From Carnegiea gigantea (Eukaryota; Streptophyta; Magnoliopsida; Caryophyllales; Cactaceae), in assembly GCA_029747015.1 (NCBI GenBank), contig JAKOGI010003182.1, forward strand, positions 1 through 64,000: DNA of 64,000 nucleotides, given 5' to 3'. The translations under genes were made by a program, and so were the position numbers. Shown piece by piece: positions 12,268-23,312 of this stretch (the stretch's first letter is position 1; every line of letters starts with the position of its first letter). The notes under the pieces are model-generated. The model was not told the DNA's origin. It saw only the letters and a list, made by a program, of their open reading frames with translations, and did no database searches.

Positions 12268-13594
12268 GTGGTAATTGCACCTGAAATATGGAGCTTAACA
12301 CCTCCAACCTTTATGAGCTTGCTTGAAGGTGATGATTCACCCCAAGCTGGGGAGAATAGTGCTACCCCAATTCCCACACATAATCCCCCTGTGTCTTATC
12401 CCCCATATCCACCACAAAACTACCAATATCATCTGCGTCATTCATATTACCCACCACAATTAACCTAACTCGAGGATTCCAAGTGGTTCAAGTCAGCATC
12501 CTCGAAACTATCCTCCACCATATTACCCCCGACACATAATGAATATTGAATGTGCACAGCACTGAATACATGTATTACCCTCCATATCATCCTCCAGCAC
12601 CTCCTAACTCAAATTATCTTTCTCCGCGAAGCAACTTCATACCCTCAGCCACACCAACAGGATCAATGGTCGGGGTGGCGGCACTTTGAGACAAATATTG
12701 AGCCAAGTACTGATGAGAGGGATGCGGAGGAAGCAATGGGGGATAATGTTGGTGGTGAGAAAATGTGGACAACTGCCGAAGAATAACGGCTAATTAATGC
12801 AGCATAGATCCTATTGTCAGGGCTGATCAAAAGAAGTCTAACTTTTGGCCTAGGGTGGCCTCGAATTTTAACGAGCACCGCCCACAAGGGGCATCGACAT
12901 ATACTTCAAAGATACGCAATAGCCGATGGCTTCGGTGTGCCCCAATAGTCAATAAATGGGAAGGCATTACATTGGAAGTAGAACATCGTAATCACAGTGG
13001 GTGGAATGATGCTAAGATTCTGGAGGAGGCTCCCAGGTTGAACATCCAGCGTATGGGAAAGAAGTTTGAGTTGGAGCATTGGTATGAAATGCTCAAGGAC
13101 CAACCAAAATGGAGGGCCATATGTAACCCAGCTAAGCCAGGGTAAGGATCGTAAAAAGGTCCAATCCTGGCACCGAAGAGATAGGAGATGAAGGTATCGG
13201 TGGGAGTAAAAGACCCGATGGTCGGAAAGCTACGAAGAGAAGGCTCAAAGAAAGGGCGAACACCACCGTCGTTGATTTAGTCACTACTCAGCTGAAGGAG
13301 TTAAACAGTAGTAATACTAATATGAATCAAATATTCAAAGATTTCATCATAGCAGCAAAAGAAGATAAAGCTCAGAAGATGATGATGAGGGAACAAAAGC
13401 TGAGGGCCCAACAGGATAGAACAATGATGATGGACACATCAACAATGACTCCTAAACAAGTGGCTTATTATAAGCAAAGGATGGCAGAAATCACGCGAAG
13501 AGATCAAGGCAACCATCATCAACTCAGTAATATATCTCCCCTCCCCCTTAATTATATAGATTACAAGAACTACATAGCTCATCTTAGGTTATAA
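12268..13594 (+). pseudogene. PIF/Harbinger ORF1, Myb/SANT DNA-binding protein remnant
   Basis: ORF1 of plant Harbinger elements is thought to bind the termini together with the transposase. The reading begins after a good splice acceptor (CTTATAG at 12267) with a Pro/Tyr-rich N-terminus. The Myb/SANT-like core follows at about 12765-13100: WTTAEE, then NFWPRVASNFNEHRP across a frame change, then KFELEHWYEMLKDQPKW. A lysine-rich C-terminal part (13190-13510) contains MTPKQVAYYKQRMAEI, typical of the family. Stops interrupt the frame at about 12466 and in the SANT region, and at least two frameshifts are needed, so no functional protein is expected. The transposase lies 170 bp downstream on the same strand. 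Confidence 0.82.
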
Positions 13595-13764
13595 AAGCTT
13601 ATTATGTGACTTTTATTTTCCATGTGTTAACTTAGACATGAGTTAGTGTAATCATGTTCTGATATGAATTTATGAAAATAGTCATGCCTATTGTTGTTTA
13701 ATAAAATTATTAATCTTCTATACATTAACATTTAATCATTATTATATTGCACAGGTCGTTTGTA

Positions 13765-14560
13765 ATGGATACTTTCAATGTTGAAAAGCTACCCATTGAG
13801 GAAGAATCATCTTCCTCATCTTTATCAGATGATGATACCATGATACCCGTCATGGGGATTTTCGTCTAACATCAACAATAAGTGCAATAACAAATGATGC
13901 TCCTTCTACAACTTAGGCAAGCAGCAACAAAGCTGACGCCGTTGACGTTTAGGCCTCGAGTAAAGAAGAGATGTATTAAGAGAGATAGAGAAGCTACCCA
14001 TGACCGAAAGCACTTGGCAATCATTCAGATTACTTTCAGGTGAGGTATGATACGGCCAGAAAATATGGGTTGATGCTATTAACCAACTGTACTGCAGCCA
14101 TGTGAATGCTTGCCTATGGTGTAGCGGCCGATTACGTTAATCAGTGTTTAAAGATTGGTGCTAGCACCGTAGTAGAATGCATGAAGAAGTTTGCCTTAGG
14201 ATATTATCTTTCGGATGGAATTTATCTGAAATGGGTGAAATTTGTTAAAACTATCCCACTTCCCCATGGCCGAAGAAAAAATTCTTTGCAGAACGTCAAG
14301 AGTCAGTTAGGAAGGACGTTGAGCGAGCCTTCAGTGTGTTATAAGCTCGATTTGCTATTGTGCGTGGCCCCGCTTGTCTAATGGATCAAAACGGAATTGC
14401 TGTTATTATGAGAGCATGTGTGATACTTCATACCATGATTGTCGAGGACGAGCGGGACAACTACGAGCTTGCGTTTGAGTACAACGTTGTCGAGGGAACT
14501 ATCCTTAAGCCAATTGTTAACCACAACCACTATCCATGCTATGAGACGTACTTTCAATGA
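13765..14560 (+). pseudogene. PIF/Harbinger transposase remnant, internally deleted
   Basis: Starts MDTFNVEKLPIEEESSSSS, a usual start for plant Harbinger ORF2, right after an acceptor-like CACAG. Recognisable pieces follow: a Lys/Arg-rich segment near 13945, GASTVVECMKKFALG (about 14155-14200), then without a gap YYLSDGIYLKWVKFVKTIP (about 14201-14260) and the C-terminal CVILHTMIVEDERDNYE (about 14415-14470). In intact relatives roughly 100 residues with the first two catalytic Asp residues lie between the second and third pieces. Here they are missing, and several stops and frame changes add to the damage. It cannot encode an active DDE enzyme. Confidence 0.83.
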
Positions 14561-15116
14561 TCATGCGAAGTTCATAACTCCGACACACATGCAGCTCTCC
14601 AAGCGGACTTGATTGAGAAAATATGAAAGTGAAATTCGGGTCGCCAGTAGAGAGGATAGTTAAATGATCATCATATTGTTATTTTTTTTTAAATTGTTGA
14701 ACTATTGTAATTTTTTTGGTCAAATATTAACCAATGTATCTTTTTTTTATTTACTATCGAACGCTTGTAATTTCTATATTCAACCGTGTGTCAATTTTTT
14801 TTTAATTGAAATTCTTTCGCTTTTTTTAAAAAAAATTATGACCCTCTATTTAGTTGTGTTATCAAATCATTATGTGCAAATTATTTTTTTCAAAAATAAT
14901 AAAGCCAAACAACAAACCAAACTAAAAAAACTAAACCAATTAAATAGGTTATGTGTAGGGTCCATAGGTATTATTTTATTTGGTGAGCCAAAGTGATGAG
15001 CCTTCTATTGAAGAAAGTGAGGATTGTGAAGCAAAACGTTAGAAAGAGAGTTGAAGTGGCAGTGGCAAGCCACCACCAGTGAGTTAAAAAAAACTGCCTC
15101 ACCATTAGGGGTGATC
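14561..15116 (+). other. Right non-coding end of the Harbinger element
   Basis: T-rich DNA without a gene, ending in the right terminal inverted repeat at about 15093-15116 (TGCCTCACCATTAGGGGTGATC). Confidence 0.6.
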
Positions 15117-15119
15117 TTA

Positions 15120-16992
15120 GTTCCATGGCTTTGCTTTTGGGTCATGATAACTTTTTATTTTCTTGTTCTGGTAAGAATCTTTACTTGCAGGTGGGATTCT
15201 TAATTCTTGGTAAGAATAATAGTTTTAGCCACCACACTATCCGTGCAGTAGCCACTGCACAATCATCATGGTACAGTCACTATACTATAGTGCGCAAAGC
15301 TTGCCAGTACCTACACATCAGCCCCATAGCCTACCAAAAAGTTCATAGACATCCCAATTGCGCAACCACTTCCAACCTGCTTAGCTATGCACAGTGCACG
15401 CTATGCTCGCTCAGCCGCTGTAGAGCATATGCACAGTAGCGGTAGGTGGTCGTGAATATTGCACATCGATTGTCAATCTCAACAACAAATGTCGAATACT
15501 CTATTGCTTTTTTTGAAGCTTTTAGATAAATACAGTGTAATTATTTTTGTATCTCATGGATAACATTATTGCTTTATTAAAATTCTTTTTCTTGTTTTTC
15601 CCATTTCATATTTTTAGTGTAAAAGATATATGTAGATCATGAGAGGCTTCATCTTTTTCTTGTTTTCACGCCTTCATATTTTTAGTGCAATTTAGTTATG
15701 TTTCTCTCATTTGAGCAATATATTGAGTTTTTTTCAATATTCTTCATCATTTAGATCATATGAGTAGAGTATGATTACTACACTATTGTGTGATTCATAT
15801 ATATGAAATGCAATTTTACTTTCAAGTACCCTTTTGTTTCTATTTATTTGCTTTTATTATTATATGCAAATGGACACAAAATTTTTAAAACAATTAGCAA
15901 TCGCATTACATTATACGAAATTCAGTTATAATAAAATGAGTAAAATTTTAATTGAACAAAAAATAAATGTCTTCTGGCAAATGTGAATTGTTACAAAAAG
16001 ATTTAAATTGCTGCAAAATTGTAGTTTTTTAGCAAATTAATAGTTACAAACATAAAGCTTTATAGCAAATGCATTTTTGCGGCAATGTTCGACTTGCCAC
16101 AAATTATAAGCTATTGTGGCAAATTGATTTTTGCGGCAGATTAAATTTTACCACAAAAGCTGCACATTTTGTGGCAAATTGAAAAGTCTTTTGTAAAGAA
16201 GTACTTGCGGCAAACTTGTCACAAATTTCCAAATTGTCACAAAAGGTTATTGTGTGGATGATCTTTGAAAAATAACTAGTGCAACCTAAACGAGGCCTAA
16301 ACATGTGCGGGTTCTCAGACCCTAGATTTCGCAGGCAAGTTCAAGTTAAGTTATCAGGTAGGATAAATTTTTTGGGGGGGTCTAACTACTAATGATAGGC
16401 CCAATTTTCATGCTTCTCAAATTTTTGTTTAATTAAAAGTATTTACTAGTAGTCTTTACATTTCATCAGTAAATGAATTCTTCATTGTTTTATAAGAGTT
16501 AGGTTATTTATTTTGCTTACCTCTAGTGCGAGTTTGACTCATTACCTTTGTAAGAATTATAATAGGTTTGGAAATGTGGAGAGTGATCTACTTCTGGAGG
16601 ATGAGTCAGATATTATCATATTAGATCTGCTTATTTTGATTAAAGAATAAGTTACCAATGAAATTTTATGTGGTTCAACTATGATTATCTTCCTTTCAAA
16701 TGCAATATATCATGTCAAGTAGGTGACCTATGTCTGCAAGCGCAGTTTCCCACGAAGATCAATTGTAATCTATTGAGTTTTGTTGTATAAAAGTGCTAAG
16801 CAAGCAAATTTCAATAGAGAGTTTGAATGACACTATAACCTTTTTGGAAAATCCAATCAATTTAAAACATCTAGGGATTTAGTTCACCTTATAAAGATGT
16901 GGATCAATGAAATATATCATGTACTTGATCTATAATGGGAGATTGAAAAGGGTGCAATCGCATTTACAATTTAATCTTCTTTTGAAATAAAC
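15120..16992. other. Right part of the CACTA-like shell and unassigned flank
   Basis: 15120-15950 shows no gene. 15960-16250 carries the TTTGTGGCAA subterminal boxes. 16330-16990 is unassigned; a degenerate plus-strand frame at about 16560-16950 could be a further EPRV remnant, but no motif confirms this. Confidence 0.35.
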
Positions 16993-18690
16993 TGAATTGC
17001 CCAAACTAACCAATTATCATTCTTTCAAATGTCCTTGTTTAGTCTAAGTTATGGATTTTTGATGGCTAAAGGTCCTCTTAACAAGCGAATCTCTTTCAAG
17101 TATTGCTAAGTCAAGTCCTATCTTGTCTATCAAATAGCAGGTTTCACATTTCAGTCCTTCACTTAACTATTTAGAATTAGCAAATAATTTGGCCAAAATT
17201 CAATCACAATAATTTTACACACAAGATAGAATTCAACAAATCCCAATCAAGAACAAGTAAAACTAAATAAAGATGAGAGATTCCAACATCAATACTTGGC
17301 TAAAAATCCCTAGATTTAGAAAACTACTCCACACGTTCAAATTAATAATAACTAAACAGAGTTTAAGAGAAGAAAACTTAGCACAATTAAAGATCCTTCA
17401 AGGGTTTCCAAACTTTGCAAGGGCTCCAAAACAACAAGTATTTCTTTAATACTCACACTCAAAACTACTAGAAATCTAAACTAAACTTTAAAAAATGGAA
17501 AAGAATGGAAAAACTAGAGAGGAGTTCTCTTTTTTGCTGTGCGTGTTTTCATCTGCTGCGCAATAGCCCTATTTAAAGGAAAATATGATCAACCTCAGCC
17601 ACACGATGAAGGAAAACGAACAGGCTTGCAGTTATGGCCTCACCACGGCCAGTCCGTGGTGAGCTCTGTCTTGATACTCTTATGTTCTTTCTTCCTTCCA
17701 CGAGCATAGTGACTTGGGGGTGTCCATGGGGAGTCAAGCTATACTCATTTTGTGGTCAAATTTGGGGTAAAATGATCCAAACATCTGCAAAACATAGAAA
17801 ATAACCATACCCGAGCGTAAACCGAAAAAAGAGGGCATAATATAGCATAAAACACGTAATTCTCCCTAAAAATGGCACAAAGTGACCTCAAAATAGAGTG
17901 CACATCAAATTCCCCTATGCTTAAACCATTGCTTGTCCCTAAGCAATTATGAAACTGAGTCTAAAAATAAATAACCTCCTCAGGAAGACATCAGTAGCAA
18001 CATCAATAATCAAATCAACTTAAGTAGTTTAGCCCAAAAGTGATGAAAAACTTTTACAAACAGATAGGAGGAGGAAATTTTCAAAAAAAATAAGAACCAC
18101 CATATCAAAATATTAAATCAATCTCTCAAATCAACTTGAACAATCATATCGGCATATTATAATAAGTAGAACTTAGAAGAACCAATAGAACCTCACTTTA
18201 GAGATGAGACACTCATCACTTATGTGTTTAAATAAAATGCGATTCTCTCAAATCTTACTCCATAGAACTAAATCAACCATAAGCTTGATAAGACTCTCTA
18301 ATTTGCCATCACTACAATGCAAAATACACAAGGAAATCATGAGGACTTTTGAGGGTTGTAACGAGACAAATGGGTAAAGATAAGGAAGGAACGAACATTT
18401 CGGGATTTGTGGGGCTAAAAGCGAAAGACTAAGAGCATAAACCATCATCTCCCAACTAAAACATATTCCTCAAAGTATCATCAACATCCCCAAGTAATGT
18501 CACAAGAAAAAGTGCCTAAATATATAAAACCAATGGTAAATCCTCTTATTGCATCATTTTTTTCTATTTTTTCTTTTTTTTATTTTTTTCCTGTTTTGTT
18601 TTTTTTTCCTTTCCTTTTTTGCTTTCAACATATAGATTTTTTCTACAGATCTTTTGTGTGCTTTATTTTTATTTTTTTCAAAGAGTAGGA
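16993..18690 (-). mobile_element. Truncated Ty3/gypsy retrotransposon, 3' LTR plus adjoining spacer
   Basis: On the minus strand, GGGACAAGCAATGG, then a purine tract AGCATAGGGGAATT, leads directly into TGATGTGCACTC at 17907. This is the pre-LTR layout of plant gypsy elements and parallels the Athila copy here (GGACGAGCAAAATC, then GGTGTGGGGG). The LTR would run 17907 down to about 16993 (TG/CA ends on both sides; the left end is my estimate). The spacer 17908-18690 is non-coding and ends in a polypyrimidine run (18556-18620), then abuts the EPRV remnant. No PBS, gag, pol or second LTR remains. Confidence 0.62.
17639..17663. repeat. Perfect 10-bp inverted repeat in the LTR
   Basis: Arms CTCACCACGG and CCGTGGTGAG are separated by the 5-base loop CCAGT. 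It lies in the LTR and could form a strong hairpin in RNA. Confidence 0.9.
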
Positions 18691-19140
18691 TATTGGCAAA
18701 TTTGTAAGAAAAAAAGCTTTAACAAGCAAAGGGAAGAAAAATACAAAAGAAAGTATTATAACAAGCCCAGCCTCAAAATGTGACAACTTTTTAGAAAAGT
18801 TGCTTATTGTCCTATAAGGGAAAATAGTTGTAAGCGTTAGGCATGCGGAGAAGTAGGACATTATGCAAATGAATGCAAAAATAGGAAAAAAAAACAAGCT
18901 TGTTGAAACTTTGGGGAGTTTAGATTGTTTTGAGCTTAGTGAAGAAGAAGCACTTGACTTGCCTTGAAAAACAACAGAGGGATTGTTGAGATAGTAATGG
19001 AAGATGAATATGAAGAAAGTAATTATGAAGAAACTAGTCATATGACGGAAAGTAGCTCAATTAGTCCCAGCGACCTTCAAGTAGAAGAATTTATAGTAGG
19101 TAATGAGAACAAAGGCATCAAAGAAGATTTAATCTTCCTA
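18690..19140 (+). pseudogene. EPRV capsid-region remnant with zinc knuckle
   Basis: A Lys/Arg/Tyr-rich stretch (about 18690-18790) leads into CGEVGHYANEC at about 18847-18880. This is the second half of a CCHC zinc knuckle as found at the C-terminus of pararetrovirus capsid proteins. The first Cys position reads Arg and the next codon is a stop, both explicable by single changes. An acidic, Ser-rich segment follows (EDEYEESNYEETSHMTESSS, 18999-19058). Everything upstream of about 18690 is missing or replaced by gypsy spacer. Confidence 0.65.
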
Positions 19141-19189
19141 TAATAGAGAAAGATATGATTTATAAAAAATTCATCTTTTAATTAAAGAG

Positions 19190-19690
19190 TAAGCACGTAT
19201 GCGAAATGGTGGAATGGGACTTAGAGATAAAATAGCATGAGGATTTGATATGGGCGAAGTAAATCTCATCAATTGGGAAAACATTCTTGAAGCATAACAA
19301 GGATAGAAATCATAGGTATATCCATGTTGCAAGTGTTCATGTTCAAATTACACCATTATAATATTATGGCAAAGATATCGATCTTCATATTTTGCTTTGT
19401 GATATTAAGCATACAAAATCTAATGATCAAATTACGGTTCTAGTAGGATTCAATTGTTGACCTACATGTTATGTGAACCTAAAAGATGAATTTGCTAAAA
19501 ACTTTATATCCCTCAAAATAAAAGCAGTTGGGATTGATATGAAGAGATGAGGCTACCCACTAGGGATCTTTTGGAAAATAATCTACAAATTAGATAATAT
19601 CATACATCCAAAAACTAAGGTAACAATCAAAGAGACATAACAATTTGAATGTCTAACTCCAATGAAAAAATTCAAACGATAAAATCTAAT
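19190..19690 (+). pseudogene. EPRV movement-protein-like remnant
   Basis: The segment around IHVASVHVQITPL and the following DLHILLCDIKHTKSNDQI (about 19315-19430) has the beta-strand pattern and conserved Asp of the 30K movement-protein superfamily, which helps virions or nucleic acid pass through plasmodesmata. Stops occur at several places. Assignment rests on pattern only and its position after the zinc knuckle. Confidence 0.5.
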
Positions 19691-20099
19691 CCATATGAGA
19701 TAAGAATCTATAGGTCATAGATAGCTAGTTTTGCCAATCCTATAAAAATCAACAAGAAGAATGCAATAAAAATCAATGAGAATGAAAAAATTACAATTAA
19801 ACGTCAACTATTAAGGAGTATGAGTACAAGATTAGAATGGTCAGAAGAATCTTCAGCAGCTAAAGAAGAGCTTAGAGAAGATGATACAATTAGTGCGACT
19901 AGTAAAATGAGTAGAATGAGTTTTAAGCTTGTAAGACACAATATAGATCGAAGTATGGGTTTAAATATAAAAATCATTGGGTTAAAATGAGGATCATTAC
20001 TGAGCCAATTTATGAGGCTGAAGTAGTTAAAAATATGACTACGAAGATATGTTATAAAGTCAGCAATGCTAATCCTAATGGCATTTATATCCTTATAAA

Positions 20100-21550
20100 T
20101 ATATGATTAGAGGGACATAATAGATATAAATTGTATGCTTACATAAATAGTGATTGTTTTGTTTGTTTTGAAAAAAGATCCCTATTTTTAGCATTCATGT
20201 GGAAAAAGGCAAAAATCCTTTAAAAAATAAGAATAGCTGATAATGACATATAAACTATACTAAAGCCATAGAAGAGTTATCTATAGAAATAGGATGTGTT
20301 CATTCGATTACACTAATTTTATGGGATACTGATTAACTCTTCCATAATATGATTGTTGGAAATGATTTTTAAAGGATGTATTCTCTATGCACATAGACCA
20401 TAGGCCAAATCATATTTAAAATAAATGGTTACTTGATTCCTATTAATAAATTAAACAAAGCATACACTAATCAAAAGATTGAGTTTACACGCAGCCAACA
20501 TGGTGATAAGATAATCCTTGCTCAACGTGAAATAGCACTAACAATCTTATTACTAGAGTTATCTATTAATGAAAAGATTGTTGAACAACAAAAGCAATTA
20601 TGCATAGAACTCTACTCTGATAATCCTCTTACGTTTTGGGACAAAGATAAGACATTTGTAAAGATTATTTTGTCAAATCTTAACACTATTATTCGAGTTA
20701 AACAAATGGTGTATCCACATCTGGATATCCAATAGTTTGATAAAGAAATCAAAAAAGTTTTAGATAAAAGGTTAATTAGGAATACTAAGAGTTCTTACAC
20801 CAGTCCTAGTTTCATGGTGAGAAATCATGCTGAAGAAAAAAGAGAAAAAGTCCAGATGGTAATCAATTGCCAAAAACCTAATGATTATTATATTCCTACC
20901 AAAATGGTTCTTTTCAATAGAATTCAAAGAGCCTATTGGTTGTATAAAACTATATACTAACATATAAAAATGGACGAAAAAGGCATTCTTTTCACTACTT
21001 TTAGTGCCCCTCGAGGATATTATAAGTGGACATTAATGTCATGTAGTCTTAAAATGCACCTCAAATATTCTAAAGAAAAATGGATAACATCTTCAAATAT
21101 CTTAATCACTCTTGTCTAGTTTACATCAATAATATTCTTATCTTTTCTAAGACCATAAAACAACATAAAGATGACATTCTAGCTGTCACCTAAAGATTTA
21201 TTGATCATGGTATTATCCTTGGTAAGAACAACTGCATTTAAGCTGTTCAAGAAATAGAGTTCTTAGGACTAGAAACAAAAGTTAGACAAATCATTCTACA
21301 AAAGCATATTTTAGGAAAAATAGACATTTTTCCTAAGAAGATTGAAGAGAGAAATCAATTAGAAAGATTTCTTAGTTCTTTTACTTCAAATTTATTAAAA
21401 ATTTAGCTAAATTGAGAAAACCGTGACAACAGAAACTCAAGAAAGTAAATGGACATAGACTGCTAAAGATTCAAAGATTGCTCAAAATTTCAAAAGATAT
21501 GTAAAAATCATCCTATTCTTGATTTTTCCAACGAAGAAGATGATTTAATT
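20100..21550 (+). pseudogene. EPRV protease-reverse transcriptase-RNase H, first part
   Basis: An aspartic-protease-like segment near 20310-20370 (LILWDTD, then NMIVGNDF) precedes an open stretch of 100 codons (20433-20735) and the reverse transcriptase. Visible RT landmarks are KVQMVINCQKPNDYYIP (about 20850-20900), FSAPRGYYKWTLM (about 21000-21040) and, two frame changes later, the polymerase strand reading YINNILIFS (about 21121-21150), where the catalytic YVDD has become YINN. The RNase H domain begins near 21500 and is cut at 21550 by the Athila insertion. Multiple stops and frameshifts make it inactive. Confidence 0.8.
21546..21550. repeat. Target-site duplication TAATT, left copy
   Basis: TAATT directly precedes the left LTR and is repeated at 32534-32538 directly after the right LTR. 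Confidence 0.93.
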
Positions 21551-23294
21551 TGTTAGGATAAATTTGAGTATAAAACAGAAGCTGCAAGTGTACAGCTTTT
21601 GCTGTAGTACTTGAGGGTCATTTCGTCAGGAACAATAGACAAGATTATGGTCACAGAAAAGGGTGAATTAACTAGTTAATCTATACTAGACCAAATTAAA
21701 CCATTCAAAGAGAACTAGTGCCCTAATTCAACTGAACATTCGACTATGCATTCGACTAAACATTCAACTAAACATAAACGTACTAAGGAGTCTAATACAT
21801 TCAACACCATTCACCTAAACATAAGGTAGATTAAATGAACTTACTAACTTAAGCTACATTTAATCGAAACTAAAACCTAAATGTTGAAAACTGAAATTAA
21901 TACAGAGCTAAAATGTGAACCAAAACCATGAGAAATTAACTCACAAATTAACTAATTAATCTTAATGTCAACCATCATCCATTATCATCAACAATCAAAT
22001 TCCTAAAATCTAAAACAACCAAAACCAAGCAACTGATCTAATTTAATCCACTCCAATCAGTGGACAACAAAGTTGAAATCAATCACCATACAACCACATG
22101 AATTCAAATCAATCGAAACAGTACCATTCAATCACCAAATTGAACTCAACTTGTAAACAGAAGAGGGGGAAAGAACTTGCTACATCAATCATCGTTTAAC
22201 CAACTCGCACATAACCAATGTATTCATTAGTGATAAAACAAGAGGAGACAGAGATCAAACCCTGAGATTGCAATGTAGAGGAGATGGAATGGAGAGCTCG
22301 GTCAGCCGAATTAGCCCATCACCAGAACTACTACTTCCAAGTTTCGGACAGGTCTAAAAGTAAGGGGAGGGAAGAAGATATACTAGACCCAAGCTTCCTT
22401 GCTTTGCAGCTCAGCTCATATATATCAACCATGGTGGCAACGCCATTGTCAATTCCATAAAACTGTAACAGGGGAGGGGGGAAATTGAATGAAATCAACT
22501 AACCCAAAGCCAAAATCATTACACTTGTAAGCTTAATTCGTGAACATCAACCAGAGATTAACAAAACCAGAATTAGTTACATGAAATTCTAGACCTAGAA
22601 CCTAACTAACATCAAACCCTAACCCTTAAAATCGAAAAAATTGCATCTGAATTATGAGAGAAAACTTCAAAAATTAAACTAATTAAACCCTAAAAACCTT
22701 CTAACCTCCTCTTCTGGAGCCGACTTCTTCAATATATACCCAAGCTTATTCAATCTTTACCGTTCATCTTGAGACGTGCGGTCAGAGGAGATGGTGCGAC
22801 CTGATGTGCTATGCTAGCATCCTTAGCATAAAACCCGGTGATGGGTGAGGATGGTGGATGAGCTGGCACTCGATGGTGGTGCATGGTCTAGTTGTTCGAA
22901 GAGAGAGAAAGGGGAAGATAAGGAATGGAGAAGATGGAGGAGTCGAATTCTCTGGTTTCTGGGACCAAGAGAGAAGAGAGAAGAAAAAGATAAGTGAGAA
23001 GGGGGTGTGGTAATTTGGGGTCACGTGCCTAGCACGTGATGGGCTACTAGTTTTAGACTTTATTTTTTTTTGTGCTAAACAAACGGGCTTTTAGGATTGG
23101 GTCGGCTCAATTTGGCCTAGTTCTTCATTTCCGGCATTTTCAGCATTTTTCTTGCATTTCTCCATAATTATTCTCATTTTGTTCAAAACCTACAAAATAA
23201 AATAAAATCAAATAAAAACCTTAAAACAATAATTATAATGAGCATAAAACAGGTGTAAAAGTATTGTAAAAATAACACATCTCTGGCATGAACA
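21551..23294 (-). repeat. 3' LTR of the Athila element
   Basis: 1,744 bp, partner of 30781-32533. In element orientation it begins TGTTCATGCCAGAGATG just after the purine tract. A mirrored pair of G-boxes lies at 23032-23048. Confidence 0.95.
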
Positions 23295-23312
23295 AATGCC
23301 CCCACACCAAGA
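23295..23312 (-). promoter_or_regulatory. Polypurine tract of the Athila element
   Basis: Read on the minus strand, GGTGTGGGGGCATT precedes the 3' LTR start TGTTCATG. The preceding CTCGAGGACGAGCAAAATC is the conserved pre-PPT box of this lineage. Confidence 0.7.

Larger units (their letters stand above)
9689..15116 (+). mobile_element. PIF/Harbinger DNA transposon, decayed
   Basis: Imperfect terminal inverted repeats: the left reads GAGCAGCTCCAGCGCATGG..TGAGGCAAAA, and the right, reverse-complemented, reads GATCACCCCTAATGGTGAGGCA. Both fit the GAGCATCTCCAATGG-type ends common in plant Harbinger elements. Candidate 3-bp target sites are TTC (9686-9688) and TTA (15117-15119), against the family preference TTA/TAA. 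Inside, in order, are a GC-rich left subterminal block, a 2-kb AT-rich intron-like tract with a tandem array, a Myb/SANT ORF1, and a transposase ORF2 missing its centre. All coding parts carry stops and frameshifts. Confidence 0.78.
7683..16198. mobile_element. CACTA-like DNA transposon shell, non-autonomous
   Basis: The left end reads CTCTACAAGAAAATTGG, one substitution from the CACTACAAGAAAA terminus of plant CACTA (En/Spm) elements. It is followed by repeated TTTGTGGCAA / TTGCCACAAAA boxes in both orientations (7700-7815), the usual CACTA subterminal repeats. Matching boxes recur at 15970-16190, next to a poor match to the opposite terminus (TCTTTTGTAAAG, 16187-16198). No TNPA or TNPD transposase is seen. 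The interior holds a later Harbinger insertion (9689-15116). The right boundary is uncertain because similar boxes continue to about 16250, and I found no clean 3-bp target duplication. Confidence 0.6.

Noticed and set aside
18497..18688. Phe-rich 63-codon plus-strand frame
   Set aside because: It is a translation of a polypyrimidine tract in the gypsy spacer.
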